The position numbers and the translations under genes are program-made. Positions 34,731 through 45,129 of a stretch of 64,000 nucleotides of DNA are shown here, piece by piece. The notes beneath the pieces are model-generated. The model was not told the origin of the DNA and searched no databases. It saw only the letters and a program-made list of their open reading frames with translations. Every line of letters begins with the position of its first letter. The first letter of the stretch is position 1. Location: NCBI GenBank assembly GCA_020809705.1, contig CP085834.1, forward strand, positions 1,488,001-1,552,000, in the 5' to 3' direction. The DNA is from Calonectria ilicicola (taxonomy: Eukaryota; Ascomycota; Sordariomycetes; Hypocreales; Nectriaceae).

Positions 34731-37700
34731 ATTTATAAGTCCAAAAGATATAATTAGATATTTAAATAGTCTAAACTTAGTTTGGAAAGTAATTTTCTAT
34801 TTATATCCTTCTTTAATATAAATAAGATTATATACTTCTTTAAGATCTAGTGTAATAAAGATATTAACTTTATAAAGGTAATCTTTTATTTTATTAATTA
34901 ATAGTAATAGAGTGTAATCTTTAATGGTAATATTGTTAAGCTATCGGTAGTCTATGATGAGGTATAGCTTTTTGTTTTTTTTAGGTATAAATATAATAGG
35001 ATAATTAGCTTTAGAGTTTAAAATATAGATATATCCCTTTTTAAGTATATCTTGGATATATTCCTTTAGGGTATTAAGCTTGATTTGGTTAAGATTATAA
35101 ATAGGGTAAAATTAGGTATTAGATCTGTCTTTAAGGATAATTTTGTAATCTTACTAGCTAAACTTAGGTAGTCTAATATCTAGTTCTTTTGCAAAGAGCT
35201 TTTTGTAGATTTAGTACTATAGGGGTATATTATATAGTCTATTTATTTCTACTTTAGCCTTTATTTCTTTAAGGCTTTTATTGATTTGTTGGAACTATGT
35301 TCTAAGGTAGGCGATTATTTGTTGTCTTTGCCTTTTCTGACTGTTCTTGTGTTTGTGTTTTGTTCCTTTGGGTGGTGAAGATTCTTCTTTGCTTATGTTT
35401 TTTACTTGGTTAGGGCTAGGAGTTTAAGATCTTTTATTATGTTTTATGGAAATATTGCTGGCTGTATTATACTCCTTAGGTATTTGCATCTGGCTAATAT
35501 GCTAGTAGATATTAGGGTTATATTAGTATAACTATAGGTACTTTAAGATTAGATCGTATTATCTAATATTAATAATATTAAAGGTTATTTTTTGGTTTTT
35601 TCCTTTAATAAAGACTTTTAGGTGATTAATCTTTTTATCTATAATATTATTATTATATTTAAAGGGTATTCTTTTTATATTAATGATTTTGTATAGGTTA
35701 ACTTTTGTTGTCTATAGTAGCTGAAGTTTGTTGATTATTTGAGGATTTATATAATTTTACTTAGCTCTACTATCCACTATAGTATTATATTATTTTCTTT
35801 TAATTCTTATTTTTATTTCTAATTATTATTAGGGTTGCTCTTTAATTATAAAGTATAAAGCTTTTTTAGGGAGTTCTTTTAGTAACTCCAGGGGTTGTTG
35901 CTCTAGCCGCTCCTGCTGCTCTTCTACAGAGGGCTTCGCTTGTTTTTTGGTTTTATTTAGTGCTAAGCTATTGCTTTATCTATTATATAGATATTATATT
36001 TAGGGTTTTGATATTTATTCTAGGGCAGCTTGCTATAATTAGGGAACTTAGGCTCACCTGGTTCCAATATAGTAAACTGGTAGTAGGGGTTTCTTCCTAT
36101 TACTTTGTGTCGGTTGAAGTATCTTCTATAGGTACGGTGGATAATTATGTCTTCTACCTTAATAGGGAAGTATACTATATATTACTTTTGTTCTATATGC
36201 TAGAGGCAGTTATAATTATAGTAGCTTATCTATAAGATATTCTTATATTCTTTATATACTATATTTAATTTAGGGTCATCCTCTTTATGTTAGATAGGTT
36301 AGGGGTTGCGGTTTTCTGGTTGTTATTTGCTTTGTGTAAGTAGAAAGACTTTATCTCTATCCTATAAGGGTTCCTTAATTTGTTAGATTATTTTTTTAAT
36401 ATTTGTTATTTATTTTCTATTTCTGTTTTTGTTATAAGTGTAGGTATCTTATTATACTGGTGCTTTATTAATATATATATTTAGGATAGATGTAGGGATT
36501 TCTATCTTTTTAGCTTGTTCCAATTATTTGTGGGGAAGGTAGGACTAGCCTTTTTGTTAGATTGATTATGCTTTTTGGATAGCTTTATTGATTTCTTGTT
36601 GTAGAGTGAGTTTTACTTTGTGTAATTTATGGTTTTTTATATATTGCTTAATTATGGTGGTTGGTTTATATTTCTTAATAATAGTAAGAATAACTTTTCC
36701 TATAGTATCCTTTTTTCCTTCTAGTACTAAGATCTATTAAGTTTTTATAATATTAAATTATTTCTATCCTTCTAGTATAGATTTAAATTAATTTCCTATT
36801 TTTGGGGAGTAGTATTTGAAGGATTTATATCCTTTTTTTTTATAATTGAAGTAAGTAATCTTATTTTTATTATACTCTTGGGTGATGTTAAGTTCCATTG
36901 GTCCTGAATAAGTCCTATGTGCGGTGCTTTATTGCTTGTTCTGGGTTTTTTCTTTATTTAAGATATATAGGTTTTTGTTATCTTGGGCGTGTTCTTTATA
37001 TTAGTTAAATTATCTTTTATTAATTTTAATAGTACTTTTAATGTACTTTAAGAGTTTTTTTAGTCGGTCTTCCTTATAGATTTTATTCTTAACTTTACTC
37101 TTTAGGCCTTTATAGTAGAGTTCTATTAATGTATTATTATTCTAGGCTATTTATATTATAATTCTTTTAAACTCGGCTAAATACTAGCTACAGGATTTTA
37201 TTTATTTAAGTTTATATAACTAGTTTATAGTTTGTTATTTTATATTAATTGTATTAAAATTATCTTTAATAGTAATTTTAAAATATTCCCAGTCTTTAAA
37301 GATCTCTTAGATCTCTTCATTTTAGTTAGCATTATCCTCATTTTCTAAATAATCTCTTATAATAGGTTTAAACTATACTCCTACATCTTCTTAAAGGAGG
37401 GTTTTGGTGTATAGTACCTGGGCTTCGAAGGTTGTAAGTCATATTAGGAAAAAGCAGAAATATCCTTTCATTCAGGTGAGAAAGGGGACTACATTGGCAG
37501 CCTTTCTTAAAAAAGGTTCTAGGACCGGGGGTCTCAAAATTTTATTAATATCTTTACCCTTATTTCCTTCAACTGTAGTAGTTCTGGCTTTTTCTACTTT
37601 AAATTATACTTATACATCTACAAGTTTCTTTTTAACCTACTGTAATTCTGTAGTTAACTTAGCGTTATTAGGAGGAGTAGTGGTGGCGGGGTTCTTTCTG

Positions 37701-37758
37701 GATATTGTTATTACTTAATTGTTAATATAAGTAACCAACTGAACAAAAGCTTTTAATA

Positions 37759-38145
37759 TATAATAGTCTGGTTAATTCCTAACTTAATAAATTAATTAAA
37801 ATAAAGGGTTTATTATTAGTAGAATGGTTAGGTGTATTATAGTAGAATAGAGTAATAGAAGTATTATATTAGGTAATAGTTAATTGCAATTAAGGTAATT
37901 AAGTTATATTGAAAGCTGATCATTCCGTCTAACACGGTGGAGCGATCCGTCTATATACTTCTAAGTTCTATATATGATTACTGATATGGTTGGTGATCGT
38001 GCTAGTGATTATGGGAGTGATCACGGTGATCGTTTAGTGATTATAGTAGTGATCATACACGTGGGGTGATCGCGGTCTAGGGTAAGTGGGTCTGTGCCTT
38101 GATTTTGCCGGTTCTGACCGCCATGTGTGGGCATGGGTTATAATA
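37759..38145 (-). repeat. 5' LTR of the family-B element
   Basis: 387 bases; the terminal CA of the plus-strand end reads TA through a transition. Followed by the target duplication CTAAT. Confidence 0.85.
37992..38073 (-). promoter_or_regulatory. GTGATC box array in the family-B U3
   Basis: Five exact GTGATC hexamers and two GTGATT variants occur in about 80 bases. Array-like spacing in the U3 promoter half suggests binding sites for one regulator; that is inference. Confidence 0.4.
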
Positions 38146-41100
38146 CTAATTAATTTGTTTGTAATTTATATAGCATTGTAGGTATTGCTCGATTTCCTGG
38201 TTTTAATATTCGGTTTATCTGTTTGTCTGGGGGTGAAATATTGTACTAAGCTTATAGTTTAATCCCATTAATAATATTAGGCTTTGCTAGAATTTGGATG
38301 TAAATGATTGTCCTTTATTAGATATAATTTCTATTAGTAGTCTATGTATAGTGACTATATGCTAGAAGAAAAGGTAGGCGAATTGGTTTTCATTTATTAC
38401 TTTATTATAAGGAAGGTAATAGACTGCTTTTGTAAAGTGATTAATAATAATGAAAATACTGTTATAGTATACTCCTATAGTAGAGTCTGCTGATAAGGGA
38501 AGATTAGTAATAAAGTCTATTATAATTAAGTTTTATAGTTATTGTATAATAGGAGATAATTATAATAATCTATATGGTTTGTATTTTGGTTTTTTAAAGT
38601 ATTAATATAGGCTGTATTTCTTATATACTTGTTCAACTTTCTTTTTTATCTTACTAAAAGAAAATGTCTATTTAACTTATTTAAGGGTTTTATTAATACC
38701 TTTGTGGCTATATAAGGGATATTTGTAAATATCTCTTATTAACTCCATTTAATGTTCTTCTAGTACTTGTAAGTAATTTATTTTTTTTTCTTCTGGAAGT
38801 ATTAGATTGTATTCTTCAATTTTCCTTAATAGTAGATTGCCTTATTCTACTTATTGTATTAGTATTTCTGTGGTAGTGGTTCTAGTTATATGCAGCAATC
38901 CTCCTACTCTTATAGTAGTGATTATTTTTTTTGTTTCTATTGTTATTTTACTGATTAAGGCTTATTCTAGTCCTCTATTAGTATTATAGATTAATAGTTT
39001 TTCTTGCATTTTTGGTTTTTCTATATTATAATTGGGTTAGTAGCTGATTGCATTAGCGCAGCTGTTTTTAGTTCCTTTAATATAAATGATTTAATAGTTA
39101 AATTTGGATAGGTATTCTATATATTGTAATTACCTTTTATTAAGTTTTTAAATAATTGTAAAATAGGTAATATTTTTATAATTAGTATATATTATAATTT
39201 TATAATTACTTTTTAAAAAATATTATTAAAATTCTTTAAAAGTATTAATAATAATAAGAAATTCTTTATTATAGATAAAGTAGTTTAGCTTAAGGCCATA
39301 TAGCTTATATAAGTAGAATGCTATAGGATATAGGTTTCCTTATTCATCTTGTTGTCCGATCTAGGCCCCTAGGGTAAAGTCTAATGCATCGATTTCTAGC
39401 TCTATGGGTTTATTAGGGTCGAATATTGCAAGGATAGGTTCTTCTAAAATAATATTTTTTATAGCTTCAAATAATTATTATACTTTATTTCCCTATTAAA
39501 AGGTAATTTCTTTCTTAATTAGTTCTATTATACTTAAGATAATTTTACTAAATCCTTTAATAAATCTTTAATAATAGTTAGTAAATCTAAGGAAGGCTTG
39601 TACTTCCTTTATATTAGTAGATTCCTTCCAATCTTTTACTATAGTAACTTTCTTTAGGTCTATATGAATTTCATTAGGGCTGATAATATATCCTAGAAAT
39701 TCTACTTCTTAAGTGTAGAACTTGCTTTTTTCTAGTTTAATTAGGAGTTTGGTATCTTGAAGGGCTTTTAAGACCTTATAAATATATTCTTTATATTCTT
39801 CCTTATTTTTGGAGAAGATGAGGATATTGTTTAAGTAGTAGATAATAAAGATATTTAAGTGTTCTTGTAATATATTGGTTATTATTTGCTGAAATAATAC
39901 TAGTGTATTTATAAGTCCAAAAGGCATAATTAGATATTTAAATAATCCAAACTTAATTTAGAAAGTAGTTTTTTATTTATATCCTTCTTTAATATAAATA
40001 AGATTATATACTCCTTTAAGATCTAATATAATAAAGATATTAGCTTTATAAAGGCGATCCTTTATTTCATTAATTAATAGTAATAGAATGTAATTTTTAA
40101 TAATAATATTATTAAGCTATTAGTAGTCCACAACAAGGTATAGCTTCCTATTTTTCTTAGGCACAAACATAATAAGGTAATCAACTTCAGAGTTTAAAAT
40201 ATAGATATATCCTTTTTTAAGTATATCTTGGATATATTTCTTTAGGGTATTAAGCTTAATTTAATTAAGATTATAAATAAAGTAAAATTGGATATTAGAT
40301 TTATCTTTAAGGATAATTTTATAATCCTACTAGCTAAACTTAAGTAATCTAATATCTAGTTCTTTTATAAAGAGCTTTTTGTAGATTTGGTATTATAGAG
40401 GTATATTACGTAGTCTATCTATTTTTGCTTTAGCCTTTATTTTCTTGAGGCTTTTATTGATTTATTAGAACTATGTTCTAAGGTAGGTGATTGTTTATTG
40501 TCTTTGCTTTTTCTAATTGTTCTTATATTTGTGTTTTATTTCTTTAGGTAGTAAAGATTCTCCTTTACTTGTGTCTTTTACTTGGTTAGGGCTAGGAGTT
40601 TAAGATCTTTTATTATATTTTATGGAAATATTGCTAGCTGTATTATACTCCTTAGATATTTGTATCTGGCCAGTACGCTAGTAGATATTAGGGTTGTATT
40701 GGTATAATTATAGGTACCCTAAGACTAGGTTGTGTTATTTAATATTAATAATATTAAAGATTATTCTTTAGTTTTTTTTTTTAATGAAGACTTTTAGGTA
40801 ATTAATCTTCTTATCTATAATACTATTATTATATCTAAAGGGTATTCCTTCTATATTAATAATTTCATATAGATCAACTTTCATTATCTATAATAGCTAA
40901 AGTTCATTAACTACTTAAAAATTCATATAGTTTCGCTTAGCTCCACTATCCACCATAGCATTACACTACTTCCCTTTAATCCTTACTTCTATTTCTAATT
41001 ATCATCAAGGTTACTCTTTAATTGTAGAGTATAGAGCTTTTTTAAGAAGTTCTTTCGGTAACTCTAGAGGTTGTTGCTCTAGCTGCTTCTACTGCTCTTC

Positions 41101-41812
41101 TATAGGGGGCTTTGCTTGTTTTTTAGTTTTATTTAGTGCCAGGCTATTGCTTTATCTATTATATAGATATTGCATTTAGGGTTTTAATATTTATTCTAGG
41201 GCAGTTCGCTGTAATCGAGGAACTCAGGCTCATTTAATTCTAATATAATGAACTAGTAGTAAGGGTTTCTTCCTGTTACTTTATATTAGTTAAAGTATCT
41301 TTTATAAGTACAGTGGATAATTATATCTTCTACCCTAATAGGAAAGCATGCTATATACTGCTTTTGTTCTATATATTGGAAGTAGTTGTGGTTGTAGTAG
41401 CTTACCTATGAGATATTCTTATATTCTTTGTGTGCTGTGTTTAGTCTAAGGTCATCCTCCTTATGTTGGATAGGTTGGGGGTTGCGGTTTCCTAGTTACT
41501 ATTTACTTTACATAAGTAGAAAGACTTTATCTCTATCCCACAAGGGTTCCCTAATTTATTAGATCATTCTTTTAATACTAGTTGTCCATTTCCTATTTCT
41601 ATTTTCATTATAAGTACAAGTATCCTACCATGCTGGTGCTTTGTCAGTATATACATCTAGGATAGATGCAGGGATTCCTATCTTCTTGGCTTATTCTAAC
41701 TATTTGTAGGAAAGGTAGGACTAGCCTTCTTGTTAGGTTGATTATGCTTTTTGGATGGCTTTATTGATTTTTTGTTACAGAGTGAGTTTTACCTTGCATA
41801 ATTTATGGTTTT

Positions 41813-41952
41813 TGTAAGGATCCGTACTTCCCATTACGTCAATTAGCCCGTCAGGCCAAAAGATAAGTCAATAATCGCAATGCTTGCAATTACAGGTACG
41901 GATAACAGCTATTAAATAGGGTCTCGTGCGCCCGGTTACACAGGTCGTAACA
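41813..41952. repeat. TRIM LTR, left
   Basis: 140 bases, identical to 42168-42307. Confidence 0.92.
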
Positions 41953-42167
41953 CGATGTCTTCTCTCCAATGGGCATGCCCTCAGGCCCTATTGCCTCTCA
42001 TTGGTTCACTGCGCTGATAAGGATAACCAAGCCTTATCATCTTGCGCCACACATAGCTGCCTTACCCCAACTAGCCACAGCGGGGCCTAGTTTGAGCCGG
42101 CGTTGAATTCCTTGTCAAAGCGTGTGACCCTGGAATCGAACTCATGACCTACAGTATGCGATTATCG

Positions 42168-42307
42168 TGTAAGGATCCGTACTTCCCATTACGTCAATTA
42201 GCCCGTCAGGCCAAAAGATAAGTCAATAATCGCAATGCTTGCAATTACAGGTACGGATAACAGCTATTAAATAGGGTCTCGTGCGCCCGGTTACACAGGT
42301 CGTAACA
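42168..42307. repeat. TRIM LTR, right
   Basis: 140 bases, identical to 41813-41952. Confidence 0.92.
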
Positions 42308-43434
42308 GTTTTCCATATATTACTTAATTATAGTGGTTGGTTTATATTTCTTAATAATAGCAAGAATAACTTTTCCTATAATATCCTCTTTTCCTTCTAG
42401 TACCGAGGTCCATTGAGTTTTTATAGTATTAAGTTATTTCTATCCTTCTAGTATAGGTTTAAACTAATTTCCTATTTTCAGGGAGTGGCATTCAAAGGAT
42501 TTATATCCTTTTTTCCTATAATTAAAGCAGGTAATCTTACTTTTATTATACCTCTAGGTGGTGTTAAGTTCTATTGATCTTAAATAAGTCCTATGTGTGG
42601 TATTTTGTTGCTTATTCTAGGTTTTTCCTTTATTTAGGATATATAGGTTTTTATTATCTTAGGCATGTTCTTTGTATCGGTTAAATTGTCTTTTATCGAT
42701 CTTAATAATACTTTTAATATATTTTGAGAGTTTTTCTAGCTGGTTTTCTTTATAGATTTTGTCCTTAACTTTACTTTTTAGGCCTTTATAGTAGAGTTCT
42801 ATTAGTATATTATTATCCTAGGCTATTTATATTGTAATTCTTTTGAACTTGGCTGAATATTAGCTATAGGATTTTATTTATTTAAGTTTATATAACTAAT
42901 TTATAGCTTATTATTTTATATTAATTATACTAAAATTATCTTTAATAGTAATTTTAAAATATTCCTAATCTTTAAAAATCTCTTAAATCTCTTTATTTTA
43001 GTTAATGTTATCCTCATTTTCCAGATAGTCTCTCATAATAGGTTCAAACCATACTCCTATATCCCCTTAAAGGAGGGTTTTAGTGTATAGTACCTAGGCT
43101 TCGGGGGTTGCAAGTTATATTAGGAAGAAGCAGAAGTATCCTTTTATTTAGGTAAGGAAGGGGACTACATCGGCAGCCTTTCCTAGGAAGGGCTCTGGGA
43201 CCAGAGGTCTTAGAATTTCACTAATATCTTTACCCTTATTTCCTTCAACTGTAATAGTTCTGGCTTTTTTTACTTTAAGTTATGCTTGTGCATCTGTAAG
43301 TTTCTTCTTAACCTACTGTAGTTCTATAGTTAACTTAGCATTACTAGGAGGAGTAATAATAGCAGGATTCTTTCCGGACATTGTTATTGCTTAATTGTTA
43401 ATGTAGGTAATTAATTAAATAAGAGCTTTTAATG

Positions 43435-43830
43435 TGTAATGGTCTGGTCAATTCCTAACTTGATAAACTAATTAGAATAAAGGGTTTATTATTAGTAGGA
43501 TGATTAGGTGTGTTATAGTAGAATAAAGTAATAGAAGTATTATATTAGGTAATAATTAATTACAATTAAGGTAATCAAGTTGTATTAAAAGCTAGTTAGT
43601 ATTGGCTATAAAGGCGGATTCTAACCTATCTATATACTATTATTATAATAGGCACTCACTGTATTAGTTCTATCTAAGTGTTGGTGATCGGGTAGGTGAT
43701 CACAGGGTGATTACTAATATTATAGGTGATCGCGAGTGAGTGCTTCCTTATTGGTTGGTATGGGGCTATAGGGTAGGTAGGTGTTAGTTCTGCCGTCGTA
43801 GACCGCCTAGGCGTGTCATGGGTCATAACA
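43435..43830 (-). repeat. 5' LTR of chromovirus copy 1
   Basis: 396 bases, TGTAATGGTCTGG to GGTCATAACA on the plus strand, followed by the target duplication GTAAA. Confidence 0.9.
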
Positions 43831-43835
43831 GTAAA

Positions 43836-44078
43836 CACCACAGATCAAAAAAGACTAGACTATAAGATAGAGGAACAATAACAGTAGCTAGTACACAAGA
43901 AGCAATTAATCAGATAGATGCAAATGCGTAAATACAGGCAGAATCATCAAGAAGTAGTAATCAAGGGAAGTCGGCGTGATTGGGTGAAAGGCACTGTGGG
44001 ACTTGTGGCAAGACTGGTTATAATGTAAGGATATGTTAGGTAGTTATTGAGATCTTTGAAGAAGAGAATAGTGATTAG
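43836..44078 (+). pseudogene. pogo/Fot1-like transposase, C-terminal part (relic)
   Basis: Continuation of 20835-22229 after the chromovirus insertion. It carries KHHRSKKTRL, TITVASTQEAINQIDANA, and a knuckle-like RHCGTCGKTGYNVRIC (His read as Tyr), then an acidic end (EIFEEENSD) and a stop, just before the right terminal inverted repeat. Confidence 0.8.
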
Positions 44079-44142
44079 TTTTAATTGATTAAATGCCTTG
44101 TGATGTTTTTATCTTAAATTAAAAATGGGGGGTGGTGGAAAG

Positions 44143-44184
44143 TGCGACGTATACTTGTCTGCGATGCATGCTTATTATATACGT
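44143..44184 (-). repeat. Right terminal inverted repeat of the inner transposon
   Basis: Inverted match of 20723-20764; followed by the TA target duplication. Confidence 0.85.
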
Positions 44185-44186
44185 TA

Positions 44187-44860
44187 TTTAAATAGAATTA
44201 GTATTTTATTTAAGTTGATTATATAATTCCTTCTATAGCGGCGCCTTAGTAATTCTAGAAGACAGTCAAGGTCATTATATGGCTGGTCCTTGAGCTATAA
44301 GACGCAACGGATAAAGCAAAGGAAGGAATTTACTATAGGAATATATTCATCTGGTTGTCTAGTGGCTTGCTTTGTTATCCTTCTTTATACAATACTATAC
44401 CTTCTTTTAAAACTATTAAACCAGCTATTTAAGAAGGTAAAAATAGTTGGAATAGAGGGATAGAGCCTTTTGAAGATATCATAGCTGGTCTTCCAGAACC
44501 AAGTAACTGTGACTATTTTCCGCTCTGCCCGGCGCTGTAAAAACTATTGGAAAAACTTGTCTTTAAGATCAGACCATTGGGGTAGGTATGTACAAGTATG
44601 AAGGTGTAGGTTATCCTTCTTTACCCACTATTGTTATATTATATTAGCAGGGATCTTAAAGTATTCAGCAGCCTCACGAATATAAGGGCATCGGTAGCCC
44701 TTAGAGAGATATCTATGTTTTAGGCCCTCAGGATCATGAACTCGATGGTATAACAGCCACATTACAATCTCTTCCTTCTTCCGTACGGAATAGCTTCTCT
44801 CAACGCGTTGGATTAGCTTGGAAGGGCTAAATGTACGATTAGAAAGTTTTCTTTTCTTTA
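44187..44860 (-). pseudogene. Ant1-like transposase, N-terminal part (relic)
   Basis: Minus-strand frame: SPSKLIQRVERSYSVRKKEE, MWLLYHRVHDPEG, REAAEYFKIPANII (helix-turn-helix), YLPQWSDLKDKFFQ, FLQRRAERKIVTVTWFWKTS, FKRLYPSIPTIFTFLNSWF, FKRRYSIV. This is the DNA-binding part of the transposase whose catalytic half is at 19300-20720. A few stops are present; the upstream end is much less AT-shifted than the inner end. Confidence 0.8.
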
Positions 44861-45060
44861 GACCTGGCCTTCACTGGGTATTTGGGTTAATTGGATCTAG
44901 CGGTATTGTATTGGTGGTGTTAGAAAGAGAGGAAATTGGCCACAACACCAAGAAATTCATCACCATTAAGGGGATTTTTGGCGTACGGAAAAGCCAGCCC
45001 GAAATCCCCTCAATCTTGATATTGCAGCTTGCAGAGCCGCTGGATGACCTTTCTATTTGT

Positions 45061-45127
45061 GGTCTAGTGTGTTGGCCATCTGCATATTCTCCACTTTGCC
45101 AAGACCGTATTTGTTGAGTTATTACGG
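45061..45127 (-). repeat. Right terminal inverted repeat of the outer transposon
   Basis: Inverted match of 19224-19290; TA follows at 45128-45129. Confidence 0.85.
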
Positions 45128-45129
45128 TA

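Larger units (their letters stand above)
31960..37758 (-). pseudogene. gag-pol relic of the family-B element
   Basis: Minus-strand Ty3/gypsy gag-pol in the same order as in copy 2 but with far more C-to-T and G-to-A changes; almost no long ORF remains. Sequence runs homologous to the pol of copy 2 can be followed from about 32300 (integrase) through 34300-35100 (reverse transcriptase) to 37700 (gag). The gag start codon reads ATA. Confidence 0.75.
30871..38145 (-). mobile_element. LTR retrotransposon, family B, minus strand
   Basis: 7275 bases with 387-base LTRs at 30871-31257 and 37759-38145, flanked by CTAAT (30866-30870 and 38146-38150). Sense is minus: a gag-like start (start codon changed to ATA) lies just inside the 37759 LTR, and GGACATCA plus a purine stretch abuts the 30871 LTR. 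The internal part, 31960-37758, is a strongly AT-shifted gag-pol relic, and it is interrupted by a solo family-A LTR at 34336-34730. It sits inside chromovirus copy 1. Confidence 0.88.
41813..42307. mobile_element. TRIM: miniature LTR element with identical LTRs
   Basis: 495 bases: a 140-base LTR (41813-41952), 215 bases of internal DNA, and a second 140-base LTR (42168-42307), flanked by GTTTT (41808-41812 and 42308-42312). Each LTR starts TGTAAGGATCCG and ends GTCGTAACA, and the two are identical over their full length. No coding potential. On the minus strand the internal end GGAGAGAAGA could be a polypurine tract, and a B-box-like GAGTTCGATTCC lies near the other end. It keeps a normal base composition inside AT-shifted DNA, so it is young and not yet hit by RIP. 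Confidence 0.92.
38151..43389 (-). pseudogene. gag-pol relic of chromovirus copy 1 (main part)
   Basis: Minus-strand gag (ATG at 43381, SGKN start) followed by pol, reaching down to integrase at 38151 and continuing at 30661-30865 and 23346-23750 beyond later insertions. A reverse transcriptase fragment is visible at 39709-39927 (MPFGLINTLVLFQQ, YYLNNILIFSKNKEE), where YLDD reads YLNN. The TRIM at 41813-42307 interrupts it. Heavy transition damage; inactive. Confidence 0.78.
22234..43830 (-). mobile_element. Chromovirus (Ty3/gypsy) copy 1, family A, minus strand, interrupted three times
   Basis: 396-base LTRs at 22234-22629 and 43435-43830, flanked by GTAAA (22229-22233 and 43831-43835). The sense direction is minus: the gag start GCAATAACAATGTCCGGAAAG lies just inside the 43435 LTR (ATG at 43381), and the polypurine tract abuts the 22234 LTR. 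Its own sequence is 22234-23750, 30656-30870, 38146-41812 and 42308-43830; added together this is about 6.9 kb, the length of copy 2. It was interrupted by copy 2 (target GTTAC), the family-B element (target CTAAT) and the TRIM (target GTTTT). Confidence 0.9.
20723..44184 (+). mobile_element. Inner pogo/Fot1-like DNA transposon, split by a 21.6 kb retrotransposon block
   Basis: 42-base terminal inverted repeats (20723-20764 and 44143-44184) begin ACGTATATGATAAGCATGCG and ACGTATATAATAAGCATGCA; their few mismatches are transitions. Both ends are flanked by TA (20721-20722 and 44185-44186). It carries a plus-strand CENP-B-type HTH plus DDE transposase in two parts, 20835-22229 and 43836-44078, which join at the GTAAA target duplication of the inserted chromovirus. 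Element length without the insertion is about 1.9 kb. It inserted into the outer Ant1-like transposase gene. Confidence 0.9.
19224..45127 (-). mobile_element. Outer Ant1-like (pogo group) DNA transposon, split by a 23.5 kb insertion
   Basis: Terminal inverted repeats at 19224-19290 and 45061-45127 begin CCGTAATAACTCAACAAATA and are flanked on both sides by TA (19222-19223 and 45128-45129), the usual target duplication of Tc1/pogo elements. Between them, on the minus strand, lie the two halves of one transposase: N-terminal half at 44187-44860 and C-terminal half at 19300-20720. The halves meet exactly at the TA target of the inner transposon (20721/44186). Without insertions the element would be about 2.4 kb. 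The outer ends are much less AT-shifted than the middle. Confidence 0.85.

Noticed and set aside
37404..37718. 104-residue plus-strand ORF
   Set aside because: It is the opposite strand of the gag relic of the family-B element; a matching shadow occurs at 24162-24500 opposite gag of copy 2.
42100..42150. tRNA-like GAGTTCGATTCC stretch in the TRIM as a tRNA gene
   Set aside because: Only a B-box-like arm is visible; no acceptor stem, anticodon arm or A box could be paired.
20238..43830. CRISPR array suggested by the many repeated segments
   Set aside because: Repeats are 387-396-base LTRs with target duplications, not short spaced repeats, and the host is a eukaryote.
19224..45127. The AT-rich block as a centromere or as one novel giant element
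   Set aside because: All of it is explained by nested known element types with matching target duplications; no captured host genes are visible inside.
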